From positions 248,001 to 312,000 of the forward strand of contig NZ_CP126268.1 of assembly GCF_003234795.2 (NCBI RefSeq): a DNA stretch of 64,000 nucleotides, given 5' to 3'. Source of the stretch: Curtobacterium sp. MCLR17_032 (lineage in GTDB: Bacteria > Actinomycetota > Actinomycetes > Actinomycetales > Microbacteriaceae). Below, one piece after another: positions 34,063 through 43,242 of the stretch. The notes below the pieces were generated by a model, which was not told the origin of the DNA, did not search any database, and saw only the letters and a program-made list of their open reading frames with translations. Positions within the stretch are counted from its first letter, which is position 1; each line of letters begins with the position of its first letter. The position numbers were made by a program, and so were the translations under genes.

Positions 34063-35571
34063 TCAGGCGACGGCCGCGCGGTACCGCTCGAGCACCTCGG
34101 GGTGCGGGTCCGCCGGGATCGACGTCGTGGGGATCGACCAGCCGGGGAGCTCCCCGGTGACGACCCACGCCGCCTGTCGTGCAGCACCCGCGGCGACGTA
34201 CTCGCCGGGTTCGGGCACCAGGACCTCGCGGCCGAAGACCTGCGCCGCGACGACGCGGACGGCCTCGTTCTGCGCGGCCCCACCGATGAGCAGCAGTCGC
34301 TCCACGATGACACCGGTGCGCTCCACCGCGGCCAGTCCGTCGGCGAGGGCGCAGAGCATGCCCTCCACCGCGGCACGGGCCAGGTGTGCCCGGTCCGTCG
34401 TGCCGGGCGTCATGCCGAGCAGTGATGCGGTGGCGTCCGGCCGGTTCGGGGTGCGCTCACCGACGAAGTACGGCACCAGGACGAGCCCGTCGGCGCCGGC
34501 CGGAGCGTGCAGCGCCAGCCGACCGAGTTCGGCGTGGTCGACACCGAGCAGGCCGCCGATCACCTCGAGCACCCGCGCCGCGTTCAGCGTGGTGACGATC
34601 GGCAGGCGGGAGCCCGTGGCGTCGGCGAACCCAGCGACGGTGCCGGACGGGTCCGCGATCGCGGTGTCGGTCACGCCGAACACGGTGCCGCTCGTGCCGA
34701 GGGACACCGCGACGTCGCCGGCGGCCAGGCCGAGTCCGAGCGCGGCGCCGGCGTTGTCCCCGGCGCCCGCCGTGACGACGAGCCCACGGGAGGCCCGTGC
34801 ACCGCCCGGCAGGTCGACGTCCTGCTCGAGGGTCCCCATCGCCTCGGCCGGCTCCACCACGCGCGGCACGACGACCGCGTCCCCGTCGTCGCCGGTCTCG
34901 GCGACCCGGAGCGGGCGGCCGAGCGCGAGCTCGAACAGCTCCGCGTCGTACTCGCGGCGTGCCGGGTCCCAGTAGGCGGTGCCGCTGGCGTCGGAGCCGT
35001 CGGTCGCGAGCGCGTCCAGGTCCGGGCCGAGCGGGCTCTCGTCCGCCGGGCCGTAGCCGCGGAGGCGCCAGGACAGCCAGTCGTGCGGCAGCGCGACGGC
35101 GGCCGCGCGGGCCGCGTGCGAGGGCTCGGCGTCGCGGAGCCAGCGCAGCTTCGTGGCGGTGAACGAGGCCACCGGGACCAGACCCGTGCGGGCGACCCAT
35201 GCCTCCCGGCCGAGTTCCTCGACCATCTCGGCAGCGGCGGCCGCACTGCGGACGTCGTTCCAGAGCAGGGCCGGGCGGATCACGCGACCGCCGGCGTCGA
35301 GCACGACCATGCCGTGCTGCTGCCCGCCGATGCCGATCGCGGCGACGTCGTCCAGGCCGCCGGCGTCGGCGACCGCGGTGCCGAGGGCGTCCCACCAGGC
35401 GGCGGGGTCGACTTCGGTGCCGTCGGGGTGCGTGGCACGGCCGGAGCGGACGACCTCGCCGGTCGAGGCGCGGCGGACGACGACCTTGCAGGACTGCGTG
35501 GACGAGTCGACCCCGGCGACGAGGAGGTCCTCGTCACCGGGGTCGGTCGCGCTGGAGGCGAGATCAGCCAC
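34063..35571 (-). CDS. xylB: Xylulokinase
   Basis: 502 residues of the FGGY kinase family, which phosphorylates D-xylulose to xylulose 5-phosphate. N-terminal [15 protein letters not shown] carries the ATP-site Asp; the substrate loop contains [12 protein letters not shown]; the C-terminal half has [23 protein letters not shown] and [14 protein letters not shown]. Begins with GTG at 35571, overlapping the xylA stop by 8 bases, so the two are co-translated. Ends before the palindrome at 33991. Confidence 0.95.
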   Translation of the reverse strand: MADLASSATDPGDEDLLVAGVDSSTQSCKVVVRRASTGEVVRSGRATHPDGTEVDPAAWWDALGTAVADAGGLDDVAAIGIGGQQHGMVVLDAGGRVIRPALLWNDVRSAAAAAEMVEELGREAWVARTGLVPVASFTATKLRWLRDAEPSHAARAAAVALPHDWLSWRLRGYGPADESPLGPDLDALATDGSDASGTAYWDPARREYDAELFELALGRPLRVAETGDDGDAVVVPRVVEPAEAMGTLEQDVDLPGGARASRGLVVTAGAGDNAGAALGLGLAAGDVAVSLGTSGTVFGVTDTAIADPSGTVAGFADATGSRLPIVTTLNAARVLEVIGGLLGVDHAELGRLALHAPAGADGLVLVPYFVGERTPNRPDATASLLGMTPGTTDRAHLARAAVEGMLCALADGLAAVERTGVIVERLLLIGGAAQNEAVRVVAAQVFGREVLVPEPGEYVAAGAARQAAWVVTGELPGWSIPTTSIPADPHPEVLERYRAAVA

Positions 35572-36757
35572 GAGCGCCCATGAGGTGCTCGACGGCGAGC
35601 TGCTGCAGTCGGACGAAGCCGAAGCCCTTGCCGCCGAAGTAGGCGTCGGTGTCGAAGCCCTCGTACGCCGAGGTGTCGGCGAGGAGCGCGTCGTAGCTCT
35701 CGCCCGGGTTCAGCGTCGGCTTGGCGAGCTCGGAGACCTTGGCTGCCTCGAGCGCTGCCTGGACCTCGGGGTCGGCGCGGAAGGCCTGCGCGCGCTCCTT
35801 GAGGAGCAGGTACATGCGCATGTTCGCGGCGGCCGAGTCCCAGACGCCCGTGATGTCCTCGGTGCGGGACGGCTTGTAGTCGAAGTGACGGGGGCCGTCG
35901 TAGGCGCGGCCACCCTGCGGGGCACCGTGCTCGAGCAGGTCGACGAGCGAGAACGCGTTCTGCAGGTCGCCGTGACCGAAGACGAGGTCCTGGTCGTACT
36001 TGATGCCGCGCTGACCGTTGAGGTCGATGTGGAAGAGCTTGCCCGAGTACAGCGCCTGGGCGATGCCGGCCGTGAAGTTCAGACCTGCCATCTGCTCGTG
36101 GCCGACCTCGGGGTTCACACCGAAGAGCTCGGGGCGCTCGAGGGTGTCGATGAACGCGATCGCGTGGCCGAGCGTCGGAAGCAGGATGTCGCCGCGGGGC
36201 TCGTTCGGCTTGGGCTCGATGGCGAACTTGATGCCGTAGCCCTTGTCGGTGACGTACTGGGCGAGCAGGTTCACGGCCTCGCGGTAGCGCTCGAGCGCAG
36301 CCTGGACGTCCTTGGCGGCGTCGTACTCGGCGCCTTCACGGCCACCCCACATGACGAACGTCTCGGCGCCGAGCTCGGCGGCGAGGTCGACGTTGCGGAG
36401 CACCTTGCGGAGGGCGAAGCGGCGGACGTCGCGGTCGTTCGAGGTGAAGCCGCCGTCCTTGAAGACCGGGGCGGAGAAGAGGTTCGTGGTCACCATCGGG
36501 ACGACGACGCCGGTCGACTCGAGCGCGCCCTTGAGGCGGTCGATCTGGGTCTGCCGCTCGGCGTCGGTCGAGCCGAACGCGAAGAGGTCGTCGTCGTGGA
36601 AGGTGAGGCCGTAGGCGCCGAGCTCGTCGAGCTTCTCGACCGCCTCGACCACGTCGAGCTGGGGGCGCGTCGGGCCGCCGAAGGGGTCCGAGCCGTTGTA
36701 ACCGATGGTCCAGAGACCGAAGGAGAACTTGTCGTCGCGGGTGGGCTGCACTGCCAT
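35564..36757 (-). CDS. xylA: Xylose isomerase
   Basis: 397 residues, close to the 385-395 typical of actinobacterial (class I) enzymes. Interconverts D-xylose and D-xylulose, cytoplasmic and metal dependent. Active-site features: [29 protein letters not shown] with catalytic His, [15 protein letters not shown], the Lys/Glu metal site [16 protein letters not shown], then [16 protein letters not shown] and [20 protein letters not shown] 36757 follows a promoter at 36801-36829 overlapped by a XylR-type operator. First gene of xylAB. Confidence 0.98.
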   Translation of the reverse strand: MAVQPTRDDKFSFGLWTIGYNGSDPFGGPTRPQLDVVEAVEKLDELGAYGLTFHDDDLFAFGSTDAERQTQIDRLKGALESTGVVVPMVTTNLFSAPVFKDGGFTSNDRDVRRFALRKVLRNVDLAAELGAETFVMWGGREGAEYDAAKDVQAALERYREAVNLLAQYVTDKGYGIKFAIEPKPNEPRGDILLPTLGHAIAFIDTLERPELFGVNPEVGHEQMAGLNFTAGIAQALYSGKLFHIDLNGQRGIKYDQDLVFGHGDLQNAFSLVDLLEHGAPQGGRAYDGPRHFDYKPSRTEDITGVWDSAAANMRMYLLLKERAQAFRADPEVQAALEAAKVSELAKPTLNPGESYDALLADTSAYEGFDTDAYFGGKGFGFVRLQQLAVEHLMGARG

Positions 36758-36784
36758 GGGGGTCTGCCGATCGTCGTCGAGCGG

Positions 36785-36829
36785 ATTTGTTGTCAGCGAG
36801 AACATATCCCGTCCATCCGGCGTCCGCAA
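36785..36829 (-). promoter_or_regulatory. xylA promoter with overlapping XylR-type operator
   Basis: On the minus strand -35 TTGCGG (36829-36824), spacer 17, -10 TATGTT (36806-36801). Inverted repeat ATTTGT-N11-ACATAT (36785-36807, plus-strand reading) covers the -10. The same ATTTGT-N11-ACAAAT occurs at 55292-55314. Confidence 0.75.
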
Positions 36830-37009
36830 CCCCCGTCCGCGCCTCCGACGCTGTGAGGACGGTCATCGGATGGCCACCCGCTGTTCGACCCGACGCCGCG
36901 AACCGGACGAGCGCGCGGGGCGGTCCGTTCACCCCGCGCGCGGAGGCTCCTGCCGGTACCGCGTCCGCCACGACGCCGGGACCGCATCCGCCATGACGAA
37001 GGAGCCCCG

Positions 37010-39181
37010 ATGAGCCGGCCGAAGCCCGAGCAGCACGCACCCGACGTCACCCTGGGCGCGGCACCGCCGCTCGCTCCCGGCGCCACGCACCCCGCCGCCG
37101 TCCGACACGGCGTCAGCCGCCGGACGGTGCTGCTCGGCGGTGCGGCCGCCATCGCCGCGGGTGTCGCCGCCGGGTCACTGACGGGAGGCCCGTCCTCCGA
37201 CACCGCGCAGGCCGCGGCTCCGCGACACGGTCGGCACCGGTCGATCAAGGACGTCCAGCACGTCGTCGTGCTCATGCAGGAGAACCGATCGTTCGACCAC
37301 TACTACGGCACCTTCCCCGGCGTCCGCGGCTTCGGCGACAAGCAGGCCGTCGAACTGCCCGGCGGCACCGACGTCTTCGCCCAGCCCGACCCCACCCGCA
37401 CCGACGGCGGCGTCCTGCTGCCGTTCCCGCTCGACTCCGCGAACCACGACGCCCAGAACGCCGGCGGCCTCGACCACTCGTGGGGCGGCGGACACACCGC
37501 GTGGAACGGCGGCGCGTGGAACCGCTGGGTCACCGCGAAGAGCGGGCAGACGATGGGCTACTTCACCGGCGAGGACCTGCCGTTCCACCACGCGCTGGCC
37601 TCGGCGTTCACCGTCGCCGACCACTACCACGCGTCGCTCATCGGACCGACGACCCCGAACCGGCTGTTCCAGTGGTCCGGCACGATCAACCCGCAGGGCG
37701 GACTCGGCGGCCCGGCGACCGACAACCCCGACGACTACCTGCCCGTCTACCACTGGACGACCTACCCGGAGCGGCTGCAGCAGGCCGGGGTGACGTGGAA
37801 GACCTACGCGAACGCCGAGGTCGGCGACGACGGCACCCACCCCTACGTCGGCGACTACGGCGACAACCCGCTCTGGCTGTTCCAGCAGTACCACGACGCC
37901 CTGGCCTCGAAGGACCCCGCGGTGCACGACCTGGCCGACCGCGGTGGGCTGCACGACGGGTGGCTGCCGGACTCAGGCAAGGGCCTGGACGTGCAGCACC
38001 TGCTCAGCGACTTCGGTCGGGACGCCGCCGCGAACACGCTGCCCGCCGTCTCGTTCGTCGTCGCGCCCTACGGCTGGAGCGAACACCCCGCCGCGAGCCC
38101 CGACTACGGCGCCCACTACACGAACGCGGTGATCCAGGCGCTGATGAGCAACCCGGACACCTGGGCCAGCACCGTCCTGCTCATCAACTACGACGAGAAC
38201 GACGGCTACTTCGACCACGTGCTGCCGCCGCTCGCCGAACCCGGGACCCCCGACGAGTACGTCGCGGGGCTGCCGGTCGGCTACGGCACCCGCGTCCCGC
38301 TCACCGTCGTCTCGCCGTGGTCCCGCGGCGGATGGGTCGACTCGCAGGTGTTCGACCACACCTCGGTCATCCGCTTCCTCGAGACCTGGACCGGCGTCCA
38401 CGAGCCGAACATCTCCGCCTGGCGCCGGACCATCTCCGGCGACCTGACCTCGTGCTTCGACTTCGCGAACCCGGACTTCTCGATCCCCACCCCGGCCGAG
38501 GTCCCGCCGCTCAGCGAGACGCAGAAGCTCGTCGCCGCGGCCGACGCCGACCGTGGCAAGCCGAAGGTCACCGAGCCCGCCGTCGGAGCCCAGCGTCGGC
38601 CGACGCAGGAGCCCGGCACCTCGACGCGGCACCGTTCCCTGCCCTACCGGCAGTCCGCGGACGTCTCCGTCGACCGGACCCGTGGCGTGGTGACCCTGAC
38701 GATGCGGAACGACGGACGGCAGGGTGTCTCGCACCAGGTCTTCCCGAACACGGGGCTGCCGTTCGTGTCCAGCCCGCACACCGTCGCCGCCCGTTCGACC
38801 GCTGCCTACGAGTGGGACACCGCAGCGCACGACGGCGCCTACGACTTCAGCGTCTACGGCCCGGACCGCTTCCTCCGCCGGTTCGCCGGGAAGGTCGTCG
38901 CCGGCTCCGACCGGGACCTGGCACTGCCGGAGGTCACGGCGACGCCACGCACCGGTCGCGACGCCGGACTGCTCCTGCGACTCGGCAACGGCGGGCGGAA
39001 GCCGGTGCGGTTCACCCTCACCGCGAACGACTTCGTGGAGCACCACGAGACCGTCGTGCTCGCCGGACGGCACTCGGACGCGGTGCGGTGGCCCCTCGAC
39101 GCGTGGGGCTACTACGACGTCGTGGTGACGGCCGACGACGGCACCGGGTTCCGGTACCGGTTCGCGGGGCGGGTGGAGTGA
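37010..39181 (+). CDS. Phosphocholine-specific phospholipase C, Tat-exported
   Basis: 723 residues, the normal length. Twin-arginine signal SRRTVLLGGAAAIAAGVAAG at about 32-51. The phosphoesterase domain has VVVLMQENRSFDHYYGTFPG, where Asn and Asp sit at the active site, plus YDENDGYFDHV and TSVIRFLETW. Two C-terminal repeats of the Phospholip_C_C domain cover about 530-720. Hydrolyses phosphatidylcholine or sphingomyelin outside the cell, giving phosphate or choline and a possible host-membrane effect. GAAGGAG Shine-Dalgarno before ATG 37010. A GACGGGAGGC motif lies in the signal region. Confidence 0.94.
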   Translation: MSRPKPEQHAPDVTLGAAPPLAPGATHPAAVRHGVSRRTVLLGGAAAIAAGVAAGSLTGGPSSDTAQAAAPRHGRHRSIKDVQHVVVLMQENRSFDHYYGTFPGVRGFGDKQAVELPGGTDVFAQPDPTRTDGGVLLPFPLDSANHDAQNAGGLDHSWGGGHTAWNGGAWNRWVTAKSGQTMGYFTGEDLPFHHALASAFTVADHYHASLIGPTTPNRLFQWSGTINPQGGLGGPATDNPDDYLPVYHWTTYPERLQQAGVTWKTYANAEVGDDGTHPYVGDYGDNPLWLFQQYHDALASKDPAVHDLADRGGLHDGWLPDSGKGLDVQHLLSDFGRDAAANTLPAVSFVVAPYGWSEHPAASPDYGAHYTNAVIQALMSNPDTWASTVLLINYDENDGYFDHVLPPLAEPGTPDEYVAGLPVGYGTRVPLTVVSPWSRGGWVDSQVFDHTSVIRFLETWTGVHEPNISAWRRTISGDLTSCFDFANPDFSIPTPAEVPPLSETQKLVAAADADRGKPKVTEPAVGAQRRPTQEPGTSTRHRSLPYRQSADVSVDRTRGVVTLTMRNDGRQGVSHQVFPNTGLPFVSSPHTVAARSTAAYEWDTAAHDGAYDFSVYGPDRFLRRFAGKVVAGSDRDLALPEVTATPRTGRDAGLLLRLGNGGRKPVRFTLTANDFVEHHETVVLAGRHSDAVRWPLDAWGYYDVVVTADDGTGFRYRFAGRVE

Positions 39182-39517
39182 CCCGGCGCGGGGTGGTGGC
39201 CATCAGGGATCAGGGCACGCCCATCGGATGAGTGAGCCACTTCTGACGCGAAGGCGCTCGGGCCGGGCTCATCAGAGACTTGGCAGGGGGGTGTGACGGC
39301 CAGCGAAGGTCGTAGTCGCGGAACCTCGTCCAGTTGATGTTCCGCTGCTGACTTGCTCCGACTCGTGTGTTCAGCCAGGCTGGGCAGGGGGTTCGGCAGT
39401 CGGATCCACTCGTCGTGGGGGCGAGGGCGAGGGCGAGGGGACGCTGATGACGTCAGTTCAATTCGATCGCCGACGCGCTTCTGCTGCAGACCCTCTCGCG
39501 CTGCATGCGGTGTTGCC
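39182..39517. other. 336-base stretch without a supported gene
   Basis: GC content is lower than around it. A hexamer GGGCGA repeats three times near 39420-39440. Short open frames on both strands are not convincing. It could be a decayed gene; the promoter of the lipoprotein at 39518 should lie in its right end. Confidence 0.5.
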
Positions 39518-40009
39518 GTGACGGGGCGTCGAACGATCCGTCGATCTGCCCTCGTTGCAGCACTTGCTGGAGCTGCACTCCTGCTCACGAGCTGTCACCA
39601 AGGACCTTCCATGGAACCGAGCGAAGCGAAGACCGCCATACGCACCGTCGTCGACCGCACGACTGCCGCCGTCGGCGGCAACTGGACGGTGCGGAGTGGT
39701 CCGGCGTTGAGCATGTGTCCGGGCTCTGCTGACGGCCGCGGCGTCACGTACAAGCTCATCCTCGACCGCGACGGAGCCGGGGACCGCGAGGCCGACCTCG
39801 CGGAGGTGCAGAAGTCGTGGGAGGCCGAGGGCATGACCACCCGGCGGTACGAGAGCAGGGGCGAGCACCCGATCACGAGCGTCATCGGCCACGGCGGGCC
39901 GACCACGTCCATCCAGCTGCTCACCCGCGAGGACGGGTACAGCCTGACCGGGGTGTCGGAGTGCGCCGACGGCGACTTCGACAAGATGGTGCTCGAGAAC
40001 GACTTCTGA
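39518..40009 (+). CDS. Hypothetical lipoprotein
   Basis: 163 residues. The start GTG 39518 gives RRTIRRSALVAALAGAALLL and a lipobox LTSC, so it is exported and lipidated. The mature part (about 140 residues) reads AKTAIRTVVDRTTAAVGGNW, with CPGS and ECADGD cysteines, resembling small mycobacterial-type lipoproteins of unknown role. The frame upstream of 39518 is Arg/Gly-rich and unlikely to be protein. Confidence 0.75.
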   Translation: MTGRRTIRRSALVAALAGAALLLTSCHQGPSMEPSEAKTAIRTVVDRTTAAVGGNWTVRSGPALSMCPGSADGRGVTYKLILDRDGAGDREADLAEVQKSWEAEGMTTRRYESRGEHPITSVIGHGGPTTSIQLLTREDGYSLTGVSECADGDFDKMVLENDF

Positions 40010-40092
40010 GATCGTCCTGCCAGCACCGGCACTCATCCACAGATCCGCTGCGCAGCCGCCGGCACCCCGACCCGCCCTGGGATACTCGGCAC

Positions 40093-41796
40093 ATGTCCAT
40101 CGACCCCGCGGAACGGTCCGGCTCGCGCCCCACGCTCGAGGCCATCGCGCGCCGTGCGTCGGTGTCCCCGGCCACCGTGTCGAAGGTCCTGAACGGCCGC
40201 CCCGGCGTCTCCGGACCCACCCGGGAGCGCGTCGAACACCTGCTCGCCGCCTCCGGTTACGCCCAGCGCGACACCCCGCCCGGCCCCGGCTCGCTCGTCG
40301 AACTCGTCGTCGAGGACCTGTCCAGCGAATGGTCGATCGAGATCGTCCGCGGGGTCGAGTCCGTCGCCCGCGAGCACGGGTACGCCCTGTCGCTCTCCGC
40401 CCTCGGCCCGGACCACGCCGTCGGCGAGGACTGGATCACCGGCGTCCTGCACCGCCGACCCGCGGCGATCGTGCTGCAGTTCTCCGCGCTCACCGCGGGC
40501 CGTCGCGACCAGCTCCGTGCCCGCGGCATCCCGTTCACGGTCGTCGACCCGGTCGGCGACCCGCCCGCCGACGTCCCCGTCGTGGGCGCGACGAACACCG
40601 CCGGGGGAGCGGCCGCGACCCAGCACCTGCTGGACCTCGGCCACACCCGCATCGCGGCGATCGCCGGGCCGCTCGACATGGCCTGCGCGGTCGACCGGCT
40701 GGCCGGGCACCGTGCGGCGCTCGCCGCGGCCGGACTGGAGGCCCGCCACGCCGCCGCCACGCCCGTCCCCTCCGATGCGCCCGTCCCGTCCGGTGCGCCC
40801 GATCCGTCCGTCGTCGTCGCGCGGTTCAGCCGGGAGGACGGCGAACGCGCGGCCCGCGAGCTGCTGGCCGCCGACCCTCGGCCGACGGCGATCGTCACCG
40901 GCAACGACCTGCAGGCCCTCGGCGTGCTCGATGCCGCACGGTCGCTCGGGCTCCGGGTGCCGGAGGACCTGTCCGTCGTCGGCTTCGACGACGTCGCTCC
41001 CGCACGGTGGGCACGGCCCGCACTGACGACGATCCGGCAGCCCCTGCAGGAGATGGCGGAGCGGGCGACCCGGATGGCGCTGCGCCAGCACGCCGGCGTG
41101 GGTGCGGACGAGCACGCGGGTGACGCGCCGGGCGAGCCGGTCCGGGTCGAGCTCGCCACGACGCTCGTGGTCCGCGACTCGACGGCCGCACCCGCTGTCG
41201 GGACGGGGGACGAGCCTCCCGTCCGTGACCACGTGCTGGCCGACGAGCGCCGTGACGTGACCACCGTCGAGATCATCGGCGGGCCCGAGGCGCTGTGTGT
41301 CGGCCTGCACGAGTACGACCGGGCCTGGGCGGTGACGTTCACGGAGCACCGGGATCGGATCCTCCGCGCGGTCGGCGCGCTCGACGTGCGGGTCGAGCAC
41401 ATCGGGTCGACCTCGGTGCCGGGGCTCGCCGCCAAGCCGATCGTCGACCTGGTCGTCGTCGTGCCGGACGTCACGGACGAGTCCGCGTACCTCGAACCGC
41501 TGCTGGGCGCCGGGTACGAGCTGCGGGTCCGGGAACCCGGCCACCGGCTGGTGCGGACGCCGGCGCGGGACGTCCACGTGCACGTCTACGAACGTGGCGC
41601 GACCGCGGTCGAGGACTACCTGCTGCTGCGTGACCGGTTGCGGAGCGACCCGGACGACCGGGCGCTGTACGAGCAGACGAAGCGGGCGCTGCTCGGCGGG
41701 ACATGGGACGACATGAACGACTACGCGGACGCGAAGACCGACGTGATCCGTGCCGTGATGGGGCGTGCACGGGCAGCGGCTGCGTTACCCGGGTAA
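40093..41796 (+). CDS. LacI family regulator fused to a GrpB domain
   Basis: 567 residues in one unbroken frame. LacI part: helix-turn-helix ATVSKVLNGRPGVSGPTRER at about 29-48, then a sugar-binding domain to about 365 (motifs DLSSEWSIEIVRGVESVA, GDPPADVPVVGATNTAGG, VVGFDDVAPARW). After a linker, residues 392-560 are GrpB (UPF0157), with EHIGSTSVPGLAAKPIVDLV at 436 on, the nucleotidyltransferase-fold signature including the GS and paired Asp positions. Such a fusion is not a standard architecture. A GCCTCCCGTC motif with partial inverted partner lies in the linker (41201-41224). GATACT 6 bases before ATG 40093 suggests a leaderless start. Confidence 0.88.
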   Translation: MSIDPAERSGSRPTLEAIARRASVSPATVSKVLNGRPGVSGPTRERVEHLLAASGYAQRDTPPGPGSLVELVVEDLSSEWSIEIVRGVESVAREHGYALSLSALGPDHAVGEDWITGVLHRRPAAIVLQFSALTAGRRDQLRARGIPFTVVDPVGDPPADVPVVGATNTAGGAAATQHLLDLGHTRIAAIAGPLDMACAVDRLAGHRAALAAAGLEARHAAATPVPSDAPVPSGAPDPSVVVARFSREDGERAARELLAADPRPTAIVTGNDLQALGVLDAARSLGLRVPEDLSVVGFDDVAPARWARPALTTIRQPLQEMAERATRMALRQHAGVGADEHAGDAPGEPVRVELATTLVVRDSTAAPAVGTGDEPPVRDHVLADERRDVTTVEIIGGPEALCVGLHEYDRAWAVTFTEHRDRILRAVGALDVRVEHIGSTSVPGLAAKPIVDLVVVVPDVTDESAYLEPLLGAGYELRVREPGHRLVRTPARDVHVHVYERGATAVEDYLLLRDRLRSDPDDRALYEQTKRALLGGTWDDMNDYADAKTDVIRAVMGRARAAAALPG

Positions 41797-41799
41797 CGC
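41782..41799. promoter_or_regulatory. Perfect palindrome GCGTTACCCGGGTAACGC
   Basis: 18 bp, covers the TAA stop of the LacI-GrpB gene and lies 125 bases before the oxidoreductase start. Operator-like with central CG, as LacI-type sites often have. Confidence 0.55.
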
Positions 41800-41834
41800 C
41801 AGGTTCCTGCTGATTCGGCAGGGCAAGCGAACCA

Positions 41835-41868
41835 TGGGTTGACACGAGTAAACCCACGCCGTCACACT
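41835..41868 (+). promoter_or_regulatory. Promoter TTGACA with overlapping LacI-type operator
   Basis: -35 TTGACA at 41839-41844 and a -10-like CACACT at 41863-41868 (spacer 18). A 22-bp near-palindrome (41835-41856), TGGGTT-N10-AACCCA with central CG and inner AC..GT symmetry, covers the -35. This should control the oxidoreductase at 41924. Confidence 0.6.
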
Positions 41869-41923
41869 GACTGCACGCTCCGTCGGACCCGGCGGTGTGC
41901 AACGACGCACAGGAGGACAGCAC

Positions 41924-43174
41924 ATGACGTTCACCCTCGGCATGGTCGGTGCCGGCCAGTTCTCGTCCCACTTCGCCGCACTGTTCCAGCTGCACCCGGG
42001 CATCTCGGCCGTGTACGCCACCGATGTCGTCGAGGGCCGTGCGCAGCGCCTGGTCGACGACCTCGGCCTCGCCGGCACGTACGCCGACCTGGACGCGATG
42101 CTCGCCGACCCCGCGATCGACGCCGTCGCCGTCTTCACCCAGCGGTGGACGCACGGGCCGATCGTCGCCCGGGCGCTGCAGGCCGGCAAGCACGTGTACT
42201 CCGCGGTGCCGATGGCCGTGACGCAGCAGGAGATCGCCGAGGTCATCGACCTGGTGTCCGCCACCGGGCTGACCTACATGATGGGTGAGACCAGCCAGTA
42301 CAACCCGGCGACGGTCTTCGCACGCCAGAAGGCCGAGCAGGGTGCGTTCGGCCGGGTGTTCTACGCCGAGGGCGACTACCTGCACGACATGGACCTCGGG
42401 TTCTACGACGCGTACAAGTACAGCGGCGGCGACGACTGGAAGGCCACTGCCAGCTACCCGCCGATGTGGTACCCGACGCACGCGATCGGCGGCGTCCTGG
42501 GTGCCATGCCCCGGCACGCGACGAGCGTCAGCTGCATCGGTGTGCGCGACGACCGCGACGACGGGGTGTTCGACAAGCAGGTCAGCATGTTCGACAACGA
42601 CTTCTCGAACATGACCGCCCTGTTCGAGCTCGACGGCGGCGGGTCCATGCGCATCAACGAGTTCCGCCGCGTCGGCTACCCGTCCCCGATCCGTGAGAGC
42701 CGCTTCCGCTGGTTCGGCACCGAGGGCAGCTTCGAACAGCTCGCGGAGACCTCGGTCTGGCAGGACAAGGACGGCGTGCAGGACGTCTCCGACCTGCTCG
42801 CCTCGGAGCCCGCGATCGGTCTGGACGACCCGTTGTTGGCGGACATCGCGCCGTCCCTCCGCGAAGCCTTCAGCTCCGGGCACGCGAAGGTGCACCAGGC
42901 GGAGGCCGAGCGCCTACCGTCCGAGTTCGACGTCGCCCCGGACGGACACGAGGGCAGCCACCGGTTCCTGGTCGACGACTTCGTCCGCGCGGTCGCCGGC
43001 GGCACGCTGCCCACCGTCAACGCCTGGGTCGCAGCGCGGTACACGCTCCCCGGCCTGATCGCGTTCCAGTCCGCCCTGCAGGACGGCGCACGGCTGCCGA
43101 TCCCCGACTTCGGGGACGCCCCGGTGCCCGTCGGGTCGCCGCTGCCGGTCCGGAGCGCATCGTCCGGAGCGTGA
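41924..43174 (+). CDS. Gfo/Idh/MocA family oxidoreductase
   Basis: 416 residues. NAD(P)-binding TLGMVGAGQFSSHFAALFQL at the start, and the family strand with GKHVYSAVPMAVTQQEI, where the conserved EKP Lys is replaced (AVPMA). Catalytic-type residues appear in DVVEGRAQRLVDD and YPPMWYPTHAIGGVLG. Substrate is probably a sugar or inositol-like compound. The missing EKP Lys is odd, since it normally assists hydride transfer. AGGAGG Shine-Dalgarno before ATG 41924. Flanked by two LacI-type regulators. Confidence 0.9.
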   Translation: MTFTLGMVGAGQFSSHFAALFQLHPGISAVYATDVVEGRAQRLVDDLGLAGTYADLDAMLADPAIDAVAVFTQRWTHGPIVARALQAGKHVYSAVPMAVTQQEIAEVIDLVSATGLTYMMGETSQYNPATVFARQKAEQGAFGRVFYAEGDYLHDMDLGFYDAYKYSGGDDWKATASYPPMWYPTHAIGGVLGAMPRHATSVSCIGVRDDRDDGVFDKQVSMFDNDFSNMTALFELDGGGSMRINEFRRVGYPSPIRESRFRWFGTEGSFEQLAETSVWQDKDGVQDVSDLLASEPAIGLDDPLLADIAPSLREAFSSGHAKVHQAEAERLPSEFDVAPDGHEGSHRFLVDDFVRAVAGGTLPTVNAWVAARYTLPGLIAFQSALQDGARLPIPDFGDAPVPVGSPLPVRSASSGA

Positions 43175-43221
43175 CCGGCCAGGCGGCGCGACCGCGTGCG
43201 CGCCGCCCTAGGCTGGCCTCC

Positions 43222-43242
43222 GTGCGGAGCAGCAGGGCATGA
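43222..43242 (+). other. Leaderless micro-ORF coupled to LacI
   Basis: TAGGCT (43209-43214) is followed after 7 bases by GTG 43222, which opens a six-codon frame (V-R-S-S-R-A) whose TGA stop overlaps the LacI ATG as ATGA. Translating it would deliver ribosomes to the LacI start; AGCAGGG inside is a possible Shine-Dalgarno. Confidence 0.5.

Noticed and set aside
39182..39517. tRNA or small RNA gene in the gene-free stretch
   Set aside because: No cloverleaf, no CCA-type end and no conserved arms could be drawn.
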